A DNA stretch of 10,865 bases. Source: UBA3071 sp965369635. GTDB lineage: Bacteria > Chloroflexota > Anaerolineae > UBA3071. The stretch is taken from contig CBDURC010000097.1 in NCBI GenBank assembly GCA_965369635.1, positions 1 to 10,865 on the forward strand. The letters are read 5' to 3'. A model generated the notes under the pieces. It was not told the DNA's origin and did not search any database. It worked only from the letters and a program-made list of their open reading frames with translations. This document shows positions 1 to 5,269 of this stretch, piece after piece (positions within the stretch are counted from its first letter, which is position 1; each line of letters starts with the position of its first letter). The translations under genes and the position numbers were made by a program.

Positions 1-9
1 AGAAGCGAT

Positions 10-38
10 TTGACATCTTCTCCAGAGTGTGCTATACT
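10..38 (+). promoter_or_regulatory. Sigma-70 promoter for the T-box/ATPase/trpB2 unit
   Basis: A perfect -35 box TTGACA at 10-15 is followed after exactly 17 nt by TATACT at 33-38, one mismatch from the consensus -10. Transcription should begin near 45, about 20 nt before the first conserved T-box leader element. Spacing and position relative to the leader make this a convincing promoter; only sequence supports it. Confidence 0.85.
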
Positions 39-61
39 TGCTACAATTGAATAGTGTGCAA

Positions 62-458
62 AAGCGACGAACAGGATGAGTAGGCGGCCAAGTGCCCGGC
101 CCAGAGAGTTGGGAACAGGTGGAAGCCCGACGCCGGAGCCGGTCGTCGAATGGACCTGGGAGCTGCAGGCTGAAAGTCGGTTCGCCGACGAGTATGCTGT
201 GCCGGAGACGCCACCGTTATCAGGGCTGAGGGGATCGGAGCGCATGGACGCGCCTCCTGTCCCTGCAATGAGTGAGGCTGGCTCACAGGTATTCCCTGCC
301 ATCACGGCGGGGATTTTTGCATCTGGCCACCGGACCGCCAACGTCGGCGGATGAAAGCCGGTCGTGCCTGGAGCTGACCTAAGAAGGGTGGTACCGCGGG
401 TGCTTCTGACTGAGCATGAAGCCCTCGTCCCTTTTCGGGACGGGGGCTTCCTTTGTTT
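62..458 (+). promoter_or_regulatory. T-box leader, tRNA-Trp type (UGG specifier)
   Basis: This is a T-box riboswitch that reads tRNA charging and controls transcription of the genes after it. Stem I shows the 5' side of the specifier loop (GAACAGGATGAGTAG, about 69-83), the distal AGAGAG loop (103-108), the GGTGGAAGCC stretch (118-127) and the 3' side GAA-TGG-ACC (148-156). The specifier is therefore TGG at 151-153, which is Trp. A CCGTTATC/ATGAGTGAGG region (about 213-277) looks like the stem II/IIA-B part. The T-box itself, GGGTGGTACCGCGG, lies at 386-399 with the tRNA-end-binding bulge TGGT at 389-392, and a terminator follows at 419-458. Uncharged tRNA-Trp should stabilise the antiterminator and let transcription reach the downstream ATPase and trpB2 genes. 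The Trp reading agrees with the downstream trpB2. An ATG (Met) reading one base earlier fits the GAA-NNN-ACC frame less well. Confidence 0.92.
419..458 (+). terminator. Regulated intrinsic terminator of the T-box leader
   Basis: A 13-bp stem (419-431 with 437-449, one G-U pair, loop TTTTC) is followed by the T-rich run CTTCCTTTGTTT. It lies 12 nt past the antiterminator region, as expected for the mutually exclusive terminator of a transcriptional T-box. Confidence 0.9.
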
Positions 459-491
459 CGGCGAGCATGGGCCTGAAGGAGGGTGTGTAGT

Positions 492-1208
492 ATGCATCTC
501 ATGAGTGTCAAGGTCAACAGCGAACAGTATCCTACGAGTCGTCATTATCCGTTCAGCATCCCGATTCTCAGGGAGATGTCGGAACTGACGTTCAGAAAGC
601 CCGTCGCTGTCTTCGTGGGCGAGAACGGCACGGGGAAGTCCACCCTGCTAGACGCCATCGCCAGGAAGTGCGGCATCCACATCTGGGACAAGCCCAGACG
701 ACACCTCGCCCACAACAACCCTTACGAGACCCATCTGTCAGACTACATCACGGCGACGTGGGCAAACGGCAGTGTGCCGGGTTCTCTCTTCCGAGCCGAG
801 ACTTTTCGCGACTTCGCTGACTTTCTCGACGACGTTGCTCTCTGCGATCCTGGCCGGCTGAAGTATCACGGTGGTCGTATCCTCAACACGCTGTCGCACG
901 GCGAGGCGATCCTGAGTTACTTCAGCGGCCGCTATCACATCAAGGGACTCTACCTCCTCGATGAACCCGAGGCCGCTCTATCGCCTGCGAGTCAGGTGAA
1001 GTTCCTGAAGATACTGCAGCAACTGGAAGCGGGAGGCCATGCTCAGTTCATCATGGCCACCCACTCACCTATCCTGCTGGCTCATCCAGGGGCCCAGATC
1101 TTCAGCTTCGACACGTCCCGCATCGAGGAAGTGGAGTACGAAGACACGATGCACTACAGGCTCTACAAACAGTTTTTCACCGACCGGTCCGCTTTTCTCG
1201 ATGCGTGA
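492..1208 (+). CDS. Small ABC-type AAA family ATPase (COG3910-like)
   Basis: A 238-residue soluble ATPase of the RecF/SMC-related ABC class. Visible motifs in order: Walker A GENGTGKST (43-51), signature LSHGE (134-138), Walker B LYLLDEPE (153-160) and switch-histidine ATHSP (189-193). The overall pattern, with FRAETF in the middle and LLAHPGA near the end, matches single-domain predicted ATPases grouped as COG3910, whose substrate is not known. There are no membrane segments or fused domains. The start is ATG 492, because AAGGAGGG at 476-483 sits 8 nt upstream; the in-frame GTG at 483 overlaps that site. The gene is the first one after the Trp T-box and is probably co-transcribed with trpB2. 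Nothing in the protein itself points to tryptophan metabolism, so the position may reflect insertion of the ATPase between leader and trpB2, or real co-regulation. ATPase call is firm; role unknown. Confidence 0.9.
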   Translation: MHLMSVKVNSEQYPTSRHYPFSIPILREMSELTFRKPVAVFVGENGTGKSTLLDAIARKCGIHIWDKPRRHLAHNNPYETHLSDYITATWANGSVPGSLFRAETFRDFADFLDDVALCDPGRLKYHGGRILNTLSHGEAILSYFSGRYHIKGLYLLDEPEAALSPASQVKFLKILQQLEAGGHAQFIMATHSPILLAHPGAQIFSFDTSRIEEVEYEDTMHYRLYKQFFTDRSAFLDA

Positions 1209-1289
1209 GGCATCTCCGGTCATCATGAGGCAAGGAGGGGCTATCGAGGCAAACAAGGAAACAAGCACACATCAATCGTGCCGTGCCAT

Positions 1290-1366
1290 GTAGCATAGGG
1301 CCTTGTGCCCGTCCTGACGCCCACGAGGGGCTATGCTACGGACCATCAAAACCAGCCTGACAGTGT
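1290..1366 (+). repeat. Hairpin repeat, copy A (GTAGCATAG...CTATGCTAC)
   Basis: First of two direct copies spaced 80 bp apart. Perfect 9-bp arms GTAGCATAG (1290-1298) and CTATGCTAC (1331-1339) close a region with two smaller possible stems, GGGC/GCCC and GCCC/GGGGC, giving a three-way-junction shape. A conserved tail ATCAAAACCAGCCTGAC follows (1345-1361). Confidence 0.8.
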
Positions 1367-1369
1367 CGT

Positions 1370-1449
1370 GTAGCATAGGGCCTGGTGCCCATCCGGACGC
1401 CCGCAAGGGACCATGCGGCTATGCTACGGATTATCAAAACCAGCCTGAC
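1370..1449 (+). repeat. Hairpin repeat, copy B
   Basis: Second copy, starting exactly 80 bp after copy A. The arms GTAGCATAG (1370-1378) and CTATGCTAC (1419-1427) and the tail ATCAAAACCAGCCTGAC (1433-1449) are retained. The interior has several substitutions and about 8 extra bases before the right arm. The changes keep the outer stem and the GGGC/GCCC stem, which suggests structure is what the repeats share. Confidence 0.8.
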
Positions 1450-1489
1450 TTCAGGCTACACCAAACACACTCATAAGGAGGAACGAAAG

Positions 1490-2857
1490 ATGACGCAGTA
1501 CAAGTATCTTCTGGACGAGAAGGACATGCCGACGTCTTGGTACAATATCCTGGTGGACATGAAGGAGCCACCGCCGTTCTACCGCCATCCGGCAACGCTC
1601 GAGCTGATGAAGGATCCTCCCATGCCACCGCCGGTCTTTCCTATGGCTTTGATCGAACAGGAGTTCAGCCAAGAGCGGTGGATCGAGATCCCAGATGAGG
1701 TGCAGGATGTGCTCAAGATGTGGCGTCCCTCTCCTCTCTATCGAGCAGCCCGGTGGGAGAAGGCCCTGGACACTCCAGCCAGAATCTACTACAAATGGGA
1801 GGGGGTCAGCCCTCCCGGCAGTCACAAGCCCAACACGGCCGTTGCACAGGCCTATTACGCCAAGGAGGAAGGTCTGGAGGGGCTCGCCACTGAGACCGGG
1901 GCCGGCCAGTGGGGCAGCGCTCTAAGTTTTGCCACCCAGCTCTTCGGCCTGAAGTGCAAGATCTTCATGGTTACGATCAGCTATCACCAGAAGCCCTACC
2001 GGCGCATCGCCATGGAGACCTGGGGGGGCAACGTCGTGCCCAGCCCCAGTTCGGAAACCCAAGCCGGTCGGAACATCCTGGCTGTGGACCCTGAGACCTC
2101 AGGCAGTCTGGGCATAGCCATCAGCGAGGCCCTGGAGTACGCCGTCACCCATGATGGGTGGAAGTACTCGTTGGGCAGCGTGGTCAACTTCGTGCTGCTG
2201 CACCAGACGATCATCGGCCTGGAGGCCAGGAAGCAGATGGAGATGGCGGGCGACTACCCGGACATCATCATCGGCTGTGCGGGTGGTGGCAGCAACGCCT
2301 CCGGCCTCATCTTTCCCTTCATGAAGGACAAGTTGACTGGTGACAAGCCAGACTTGCGAGCCATCTTTGTGGAGTCCACCGCCTGCCCGAGCATGACTCG
2401 CGGTATCTATGCCTACGACTGGGGCGACACGGCCATGACGGGACCGGTGGCCATGATGCACACCGTGGGCCATGGGTTCATTCCCGCCCCCGTCCACGCC
2501 GGAGGGCTGCGCTACCATGGCATGGCGCCGAGCGTCTGTGCCCTGTTGGACCAGGGGAAAGCAGAAGCCCGTTCCTATCAGCAGAACGTCGTCTTTGACG
2601 CAGCCCACAGCTTCGCCCGCTCCGAAGGCATCATCGTGGCCCCTGAGACAGCCCATGCTCTCCGGGCTGTCTACGATGAAGCCATGGCCTGCAAGGAGTC
2701 AGGCGAGGCCAAGGTCATTCTCTTCAACAACAGCGGCCACGGCCATTTCGACCTGGCCGCCTACGATGCCTACCATCGGAAGGAACTTCCCGACTACGAG
2801 CTCGAGCAAGAGAAGATCGAAGAAGCTCTGCTGGAACTGCCCAAGATCCCGTCCTGA
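1490..2857 (+). CDS. trpB2: Tryptophan synthase beta chain, TrpB2 type
   Basis: A 455-residue cytoplasmic PLP enzyme of the TrpB2 (TIGR01415) group, which condenses indole with L-serine to L-tryptophan. Expected features are present: PLP lysine K113 in GSHKPNTA, catalytic glutamate E135 in ETGAGQWG, phosphate-binding GGGSN (265-269), the SMTRGIYAYDWGD and GGLRYHG segments typical of TrpB2, and a C-terminal NNSGHGHFD (413-421). The extended N-terminus with PPP-rich stretches (27-50) also separates TrpB2 from canonical TrpB. Start is ATG 1490, with AAGGAGG at 1475-1481, 8 nt upstream; the longer ORF begins inside a repeat. No trpA adjoins, so it may salvage indole or partner with a distant TrpA. 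The upstream Trp T-box gives end-product control and supports the assignment. Confidence 0.95.
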   Translation: MTQYKYLLDEKDMPTSWYNILVDMKEPPPFYRHPATLELMKDPPMPPPVFPMALIEQEFSQERWIEIPDEVQDVLKMWRPSPLYRAARWEKALDTPARIYYKWEGVSPPGSHKPNTAVAQAYYAKEEGLEGLATETGAGQWGSALSFATQLFGLKCKIFMVTISYHQKPYRRIAMETWGGNVVPSPSSETQAGRNILAVDPETSGSLGIAISEALEYAVTHDGWKYSLGSVVNFVLLHQTIIGLEARKQMEMAGDYPDIIIGCAGGGSNASGLIFPFMKDKLTGDKPDLRAIFVESTACPSMTRGIYAYDWGDTAMTGPVAMMHTVGHGFIPAPVHAGGLRYHGMAPSVCALLDQGKAEARSYQQNVVFDAAHSFARSEGIIVAPETAHALRAVYDEAMACKESGEAKVILFNNSGHGHFDLAAYDAYHRKELPDYELEQEKIEEALLELPKIPS

Positions 2858-2885
2858 AGTGGGGAGTAGATAAGCACACAGGGAA

Positions 2886-2921
2886 ACAAGTGGACAAGGA
2901 AGTCATCCCTTGTCTACTTGT
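2886..2921 (+). terminator. Hairpin after trpB2, possible terminator
   Basis: A 14-bp stem (2886-2899 with 2908-2921, one G-T pair) with an 8-nt loop lies 28 nt past the trpB2 stop. It has no strong T-run after it, so it may be a weak terminator or an mRNA 3'-end-protecting hairpin. It is built from the same ACAAG-rich motif seen in other intergenic gaps here. Confidence 0.45.
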
Positions 2922-2972
2922 GTACCTGTCCACTTAGCCACTGCCACTGCCCGCGAAAGCGCTGTGTCAGAT

Positions 2973-3000
2973 TTGACAAACCTTCGTTTCTGAGTATTAT
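2973..3000 (+). promoter_or_regulatory. Sigma-70 promoter for the small zinc-site protein gene
   Basis: TTGACA (2973-2978, consensus) and TATTAT (2995-3000, one mismatch) are separated by 16 nt. The predicted start near 3007 gives a leader of about 45 nt before the ATG at 3053. Confidence 0.75.
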
Positions 3001-3052
3001 CCCCGCTTGTGTCTTCGGACAGTCATAATGATCATACTTGGAGGAAGAAGAG

Positions 3053-3253
3053 ATGGCACAGGCAACGAAGATGGGCGCCGACACCGCTACGCTGGAGGCT
3101 CGCCGCCGGAGGTCAACGGGTCACGCTTGCAGCAAGTGCGGCGATGAGATTGCCCAGGGCGACCTGCTGATGGTGCGCGTGATGGCTATGGAACCGAGCG
3201 GTCGGTCCCGAAATCGAAAGGTCCCTTACCATCGCAAGTGCTACGGCTTGTGA
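3053..3253 (+). CDS. Small hypothetical protein with a CxxC...HxxC zinc-site pattern
   Basis: A 66-residue protein I cannot name. It has a basic, unstructured-looking N-terminus with RRRR (17-20), then C26-x2-C29 (CSKCGD), a hydrophobic DLLMVRVMAM stretch (37-46), a basic GRSRNRK linker, and YHRKC with H60-x2-C63. One four-ligand zinc site (C,C,H,C) is likely, in an arrangement reminiscent of a treble-clef or PARP-like finger but much shorter. ATG 3053 is chosen because GGAGG at 3040-3044 is 8 nt upstream; the upstream TTG at 3038 would add an acidic tail encoded by the Shine-Dalgarno itself. It is a single-gene unit with its own promoter and a strong terminator, which suggests independent and perhaps high expression. 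Nucleic-acid binding is possible but is inference. Confidence 0.8.
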   Translation: MAQATKMGADTATLEARRRRSTGHACSKCGDEIAQGDLLMVRVMAMEPSGRSRNRKVPYHRKCYGL

Positions 3254-3281
3254 CAGTGAGGGTCTGCTGATGCAGACGAAG

Positions 3282-3315
3282 AAGAGGCGGGCAAATTGCC
3301 CGCCTCTTTGCTTTT
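3282..3315 (+). terminator. Intrinsic terminator after the small zinc-site gene
   Basis: Perfect 11-bp GC-rich stem AAGAGGCGGGC (3282-3292) with GCCCGCCTCTT (3298-3308), a 5-nt loop AAATT, then TTTGCTTTT. It starts 28 nt past the stop codon. Confidence 0.9.
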
Positions 3316-3347
3316 GCAGCGCGATTCGCTTCTGGTCACCCACTCAC

Positions 3348-3491
3348 TACCGGACACTTTGGCCAGGACGCGGATGAACACGGACAAACACGGATGTTCT
3401 TCTTCCTTTTTCGCCCAATTGTCCCCATTGTCCGCGGCCATCGGCGTTTGTCCGCGTCCCATTTGGTGACTTGCCGGAGAAGTGTCCGGTA
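3348..3491. repeat. 144-bp element with 12-bp terminal inverted repeats (MITE-like)
   Basis: TACCGGACACTT (3348-3359) is perfectly inverted as AAGTGTCCGGTA (3480-3491). A second inverted pair lies inside: GGACGCGG...GGACAAAC (3366-3389) against GTTTGTCCGCGTCC (3446-3459), where the right arm lacks about 10 nt found in the left. The left arm carries a repeated ACACGGA motif (GAACACGGACAAACACGGAT). No protein is encoded. The layout fits a small non-autonomous palindromic element; no clear target-site duplication is visible. Confidence 0.65.
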
Positions 3492-3513
3492 CAGAGGTCG
3501 CCCAACACTCTAT

Positions 3514-3540
3514 CAATGCTGGCAATGTTGGCAATGCTGG
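3514..3540. repeat. 3 x 9-bp tandem repeat (CAATGCTGG)
   Basis: CAATGCTGG, CAATGTTGG, CAATGCTGG occur head to tail at 3514, 3523 and 3532, with one substitution in the middle unit. A short tandem array in noncoding DNA. Confidence 0.7.
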
Positions 3541-3551
3541 ACTGATGGGTC

Positions 3552-3607
3552 GTAGTGGCGACTTCAGTCGCCTCTTCCGCTCGATCGGCGACCGAAGTCG
3601 CTGCTAC
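3552..3607. repeat. Long hairpin repeat (GTAG...CTAC, 21-bp arms)
   Basis: Two 21-nt arms (3552-3572 and 3587-3607) match at 18 of 21 positions around a 14-nt loop. The core is GGCGACTTCAGTCGCC against GGCGACCGAAGTCGC, and each arm core is itself partly palindromic (GCGACTTCAGTCGC). It resembles dispersed REP-like palindromes. As on the two repeats near trpB2, the ends are GTAG and CTAC. No T-run follows on either strand, so a terminator role is doubtful. Confidence 0.7.
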
Positions 3608-3657
3608 AAGCCGCGCTGCCAACTTCCCTGAGATCTTGCCAGTATAGCACAATGCTG

Positions 3658-4407
3658 TCACTCGCTCCGTAACGGCACCAGCAGGAATTGCATGACCAAT
3701 AACGGTAAGGCGATGAGTATGTCCAAGGCGATGGTGAAAGCGAAGGCAGTGGTCAACGTGCGCAGCGCTCCGCTTGCCTGGGCCATCATGTCCGCTGGGA
3801 TGACCAGCCGGGGTAGCCAGCCGATCAGATAGAAGAACAGACCGGTGATAGCGACGTAGAGCAGCAAGGGGAGCAATGGCCGCCGATCTGAAGAGCTGGG
3901 GAACATAGCATTACTGACGGCAAACACCAGGTAGGCCCAGAGCCAGGCGTTGGGTACCCCAAAGGAGGCCCAGAAGACATCCCAGGCGGCGCCAAAGCCA
4001 CCCCTTTGCCAGGCTTGCTGCAATGGCGCAGCGTCGAAAATCCGATAGCTGACCAGGAGGATGATGAGACTGCCCACGAGGAGCGGTGCCAGCCCCGTCA
4101 GACTGTCGCGCAGCGTCCCCCCTGAGCGCACGCGTACCGAGCCCATCTCCACCCGCCGGCCGCGCCGCTTCGGCCACAGGCTGAGTTGCCGTGGGCGCAT
4201 CCCCAGTAGCCAGGCCACAGCCCAATGGCTCAACTCATGGATGATGATGCCAGGGAGAAAGACCACGTAGGTCAGAAGGAACACAGCCCTCTCATCGCGG
4301 AAGAGCAACCAGCCGACACCCTGCACCAGCCCGCTCAGCCAGCGGCTAAACAAGGCCAGGGTCATCAGACTGACCAGAAACCAGATCAGCGCACTCCAGG
4401 CGTCCAC
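3658..4407 (-). CDS. Polytopic membrane protein with HExxH motif, M50-like metalloprotease
   Basis: A 249-residue integral membrane protein with about six hydrophobic segments (roughly 4-24, 42-68, 104-122, 145-166, 178-200, 220-246). Segment two carries HELSH (57-61), the zinc-binding and catalytic motif of membrane metalloproteases. NAMFPSSSDRRPL (166-178, D174) near segment four resembles the N-x-x-P...D motif that gives the third zinc ligand in M50 site-2 proteases. Together these suggest an M50-like intramembrane protease, though sequence similarity beyond the motifs is not obvious. No PDZ or CBS domain is present. GTG 4405-4407 is the chosen start, 6 nt past the tpiA stop, with GGGAG 10 nt upstream inside the tpiA end. 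The tight spacing implies translation coupled to tpiA. Substrate and role unknown; last gene of the glycolytic unit. Confidence 0.8.
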   Translation of the reverse strand: MDAWSALIWFLVSLMTLALFSRWLSGLVQGVGWLLFRDERAVFLLTYVVFLPGIIIHELSHWAVAWLLGMRPRQLSLWPKRRGRRVEMGSVRVRSGGTLRDSLTGLAPLLVGSLIILLVSYRIFDAAPLQQAWQRGGFGAAWDVFWASFGVPNAWLWAYLVFAVSNAMFPSSSDRRPLLPLLLYVAITGLFFYLIGWLPRLVIPADMMAQASGALRTLTTAFAFTIALDILIALPLLVMQFLLVPLRSE

Positions 4408-4413
4408 ACTCCG

Positions 4414-5181
4414 CTAGCTCCCAAGCTGGGCCGTGATACGCACCATCTCCACGAAGCTGTCCGCTGTGAGACTTGCGCCGCCCACCAGCGCGCCGTCAAT
4501 ATCCGGCTGCCGCATGAACTCGGCGATGTTGGCTGGCTTGGCGCTGCCACCGTACTGGACGCGCACGGCCTGGGCCGTCTCCTGGTCGTACAGTCTGGCG
4601 ATGGTGCCGCGCACGATGCCTCCGATGGTTCGATTGGCATCCTCCCCTGTGGCTGCCTTGCCCGTGCCAATGGCCCAAATGGGCTCGTAGGCGAAAACCA
4701 GTGAGCGCACCTGCTCAGCGCTGAACCCCTCCAGCGCCGCTGCCACCTGGCCACGCACAACAGCATCGGTCTCGCCAGCGTCGTACTGCGCCTCCGTCTC
4801 TCCCACGCAGATGATGGGGGTCAGGCTGTGGGCCAGCGCTGCTTTGGCCTTCTTGTTCACCCTTTCGTCCGTCTCGCCGAAGGAGCCGCGCCGCTCGGAG
4901 TGTCCCAGGATCACGTACTGACAGAGGCCAGCCAGCATGCCCGGTGCGATCTCCCCCGTGTAGGCCCCTTCCTCCCCCCAATGCATGTTCTGGGCGCCAA
5001 CGTTCACGCGACTGCCTTTGAGCACCTCGGCCACAGCGCTGAGGGCGACGAAGGGTGGACAGACGATGCTTTCCACAGTTTCGATCTCATCGAGGCTGGC
5101 TCGCATAGCATCCACCAGGGCCACAGCCTCGTCAATGGTCTTGTGCATTTTCCAGTTGCCAGCGATGATGGGTTTACGCAT
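4414..5181 (-). CDS. tpiA: Triose-phosphate isomerase
   Basis: A 255-residue cytoplasmic TIM-barrel enzyme interconverting dihydroxyacetone phosphate and glyceraldehyde 3-phosphate, a normal length for the family. All active-site elements are intact: GNWKM with N9 and K11, catalytic H94 in ILGHSERR, catalytic E166 in AYEPIWAIGTGKAAT (loop 6, 164-178), and phosphate-binding YGGSAKPAN (210-218) and GALVGGASL (230-238). ATG start 5179-5181 has AGGAG at 5188-5192, 6 nt upstream. It lies downstream of gap, pgk and the 111-residue CxxC gene in the same direction, 88 nt after the latter with a hairpin in the gap, and is followed closely by the M50-like gene. Identification is firm. Confidence 0.98.
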   Translation of the reverse strand: MRKPIIAGNWKMHKTIDEAVALVDAMRASLDEIETVESIVCPPFVALSAVAEVLKGSRVNVGAQNMHWGEEGAYTGEIAPGMLAGLCQYVILGHSERRGSFGETDERVNKKAKAALAHSLTPIICVGETEAQYDAGETDAVVRGQVAAALEGFSAEQVRSLVFAYEPIWAIGTGKAATGEDANRTIGGIVRGTIARLYDQETAQAVRVQYGGSAKPANIAEFMRQPDIDGALVGGASLTADSFVEMVRITAQLGS

Positions 5182-5204
5182 GATGTGCTCCTGAACTCAA
5201 CAGG

Positions 5205-5247
5205 AACCCTCCCGCGCGGGTCGCGAGAGCCGACCTGCGGGAGGGTT
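5205..5247 (-). other. Intercistronic hairpin before tpiA
   Basis: AACCCTCCCGC (5205-5215) and GCGGGAGGGTT (5237-5247) form a perfect 11-bp stem, extended inward by GGGTCG/CGACCT with a small bulge. On the minus transcript the 3' arm is followed by CCTGTTGAG, not a T-run. It may be a leaky terminator, an RNase-processing point or an mRNA-stabilising stem that sets tpiA expression apart from the genes above it. Confidence 0.6.
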
Positions 5248-5269
5248 GGTCGTACTGTTCTTAGGACTC

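Larger units (their letters stand above)
1209..1489 (+). other. ATPase-trpB2 intergenic/leader stretch
   Basis: This 281-bp stretch has no convincing ORF, promoter or terminator. It begins with an ACAAGGAAACAAGCACACA-type A/C-rich motif (about 1253-1271), then holds two copies of an 80-bp hairpin repeat, then AGCCTGACTTCAGGCT (1442-1457, a 7-bp stem with a 2-nt gap), and ends in the trpB2 Shine-Dalgarno AAGGAGG (1475-1481). The apparent upstream extension of trpB2 to 1385 runs through repeat copy B and is rejected as coding. Confidence 0.6.
3316..3657. other. Convergent intergenic region filled with repeats
   Basis: Between the plus-strand terminator and the minus-strand membrane-protein gene there is no supported gene. 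Several overlapping reading frames exist but none has a Shine-Dalgarno or recognisable protein, and they run through inverted repeats. The stretch holds a 144-bp terminal-inverted-repeat element, a 3 x 9-bp tandem repeat and a long hairpin. It marks the convergence point of the two transcription units. Confidence 0.75.

Noticed and set aside
76..354. 92-residue plus-strand ORF at the left edge
   Set aside because: It lies wholly within the T-box leader, overlapping stem I and the specifier, and has no protein resemblance.
1290..1449. Possible CRISPR array from the two direct repeats
   Set aside because: There are only two copies, directly adjacent without unique spacers, and no cas genes; they are tandem hairpin repeats.
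1385..1489. N-terminal extension of TrpB2 by 35 residues
   Set aside because: It reads through the second hairpin repeat and the Shine-Dalgarno; ATG 1490 has the right spacing and gives the family N-terminus.
3640..3655. Minus-strand TATACT near 3645 resembling the -10 of the left-edge promoter
   Set aside because: No acceptable -35 box lies 16-18 nt upstream, and nothing is encoded downstream on that strand.
3241..3661. Overlapping minus-strand ORFs of about 100 residues in the repeat region
   Set aside because: They cross terminators and inverted repeats, lack Shine-Dalgarno sites and show no recognisable protein.
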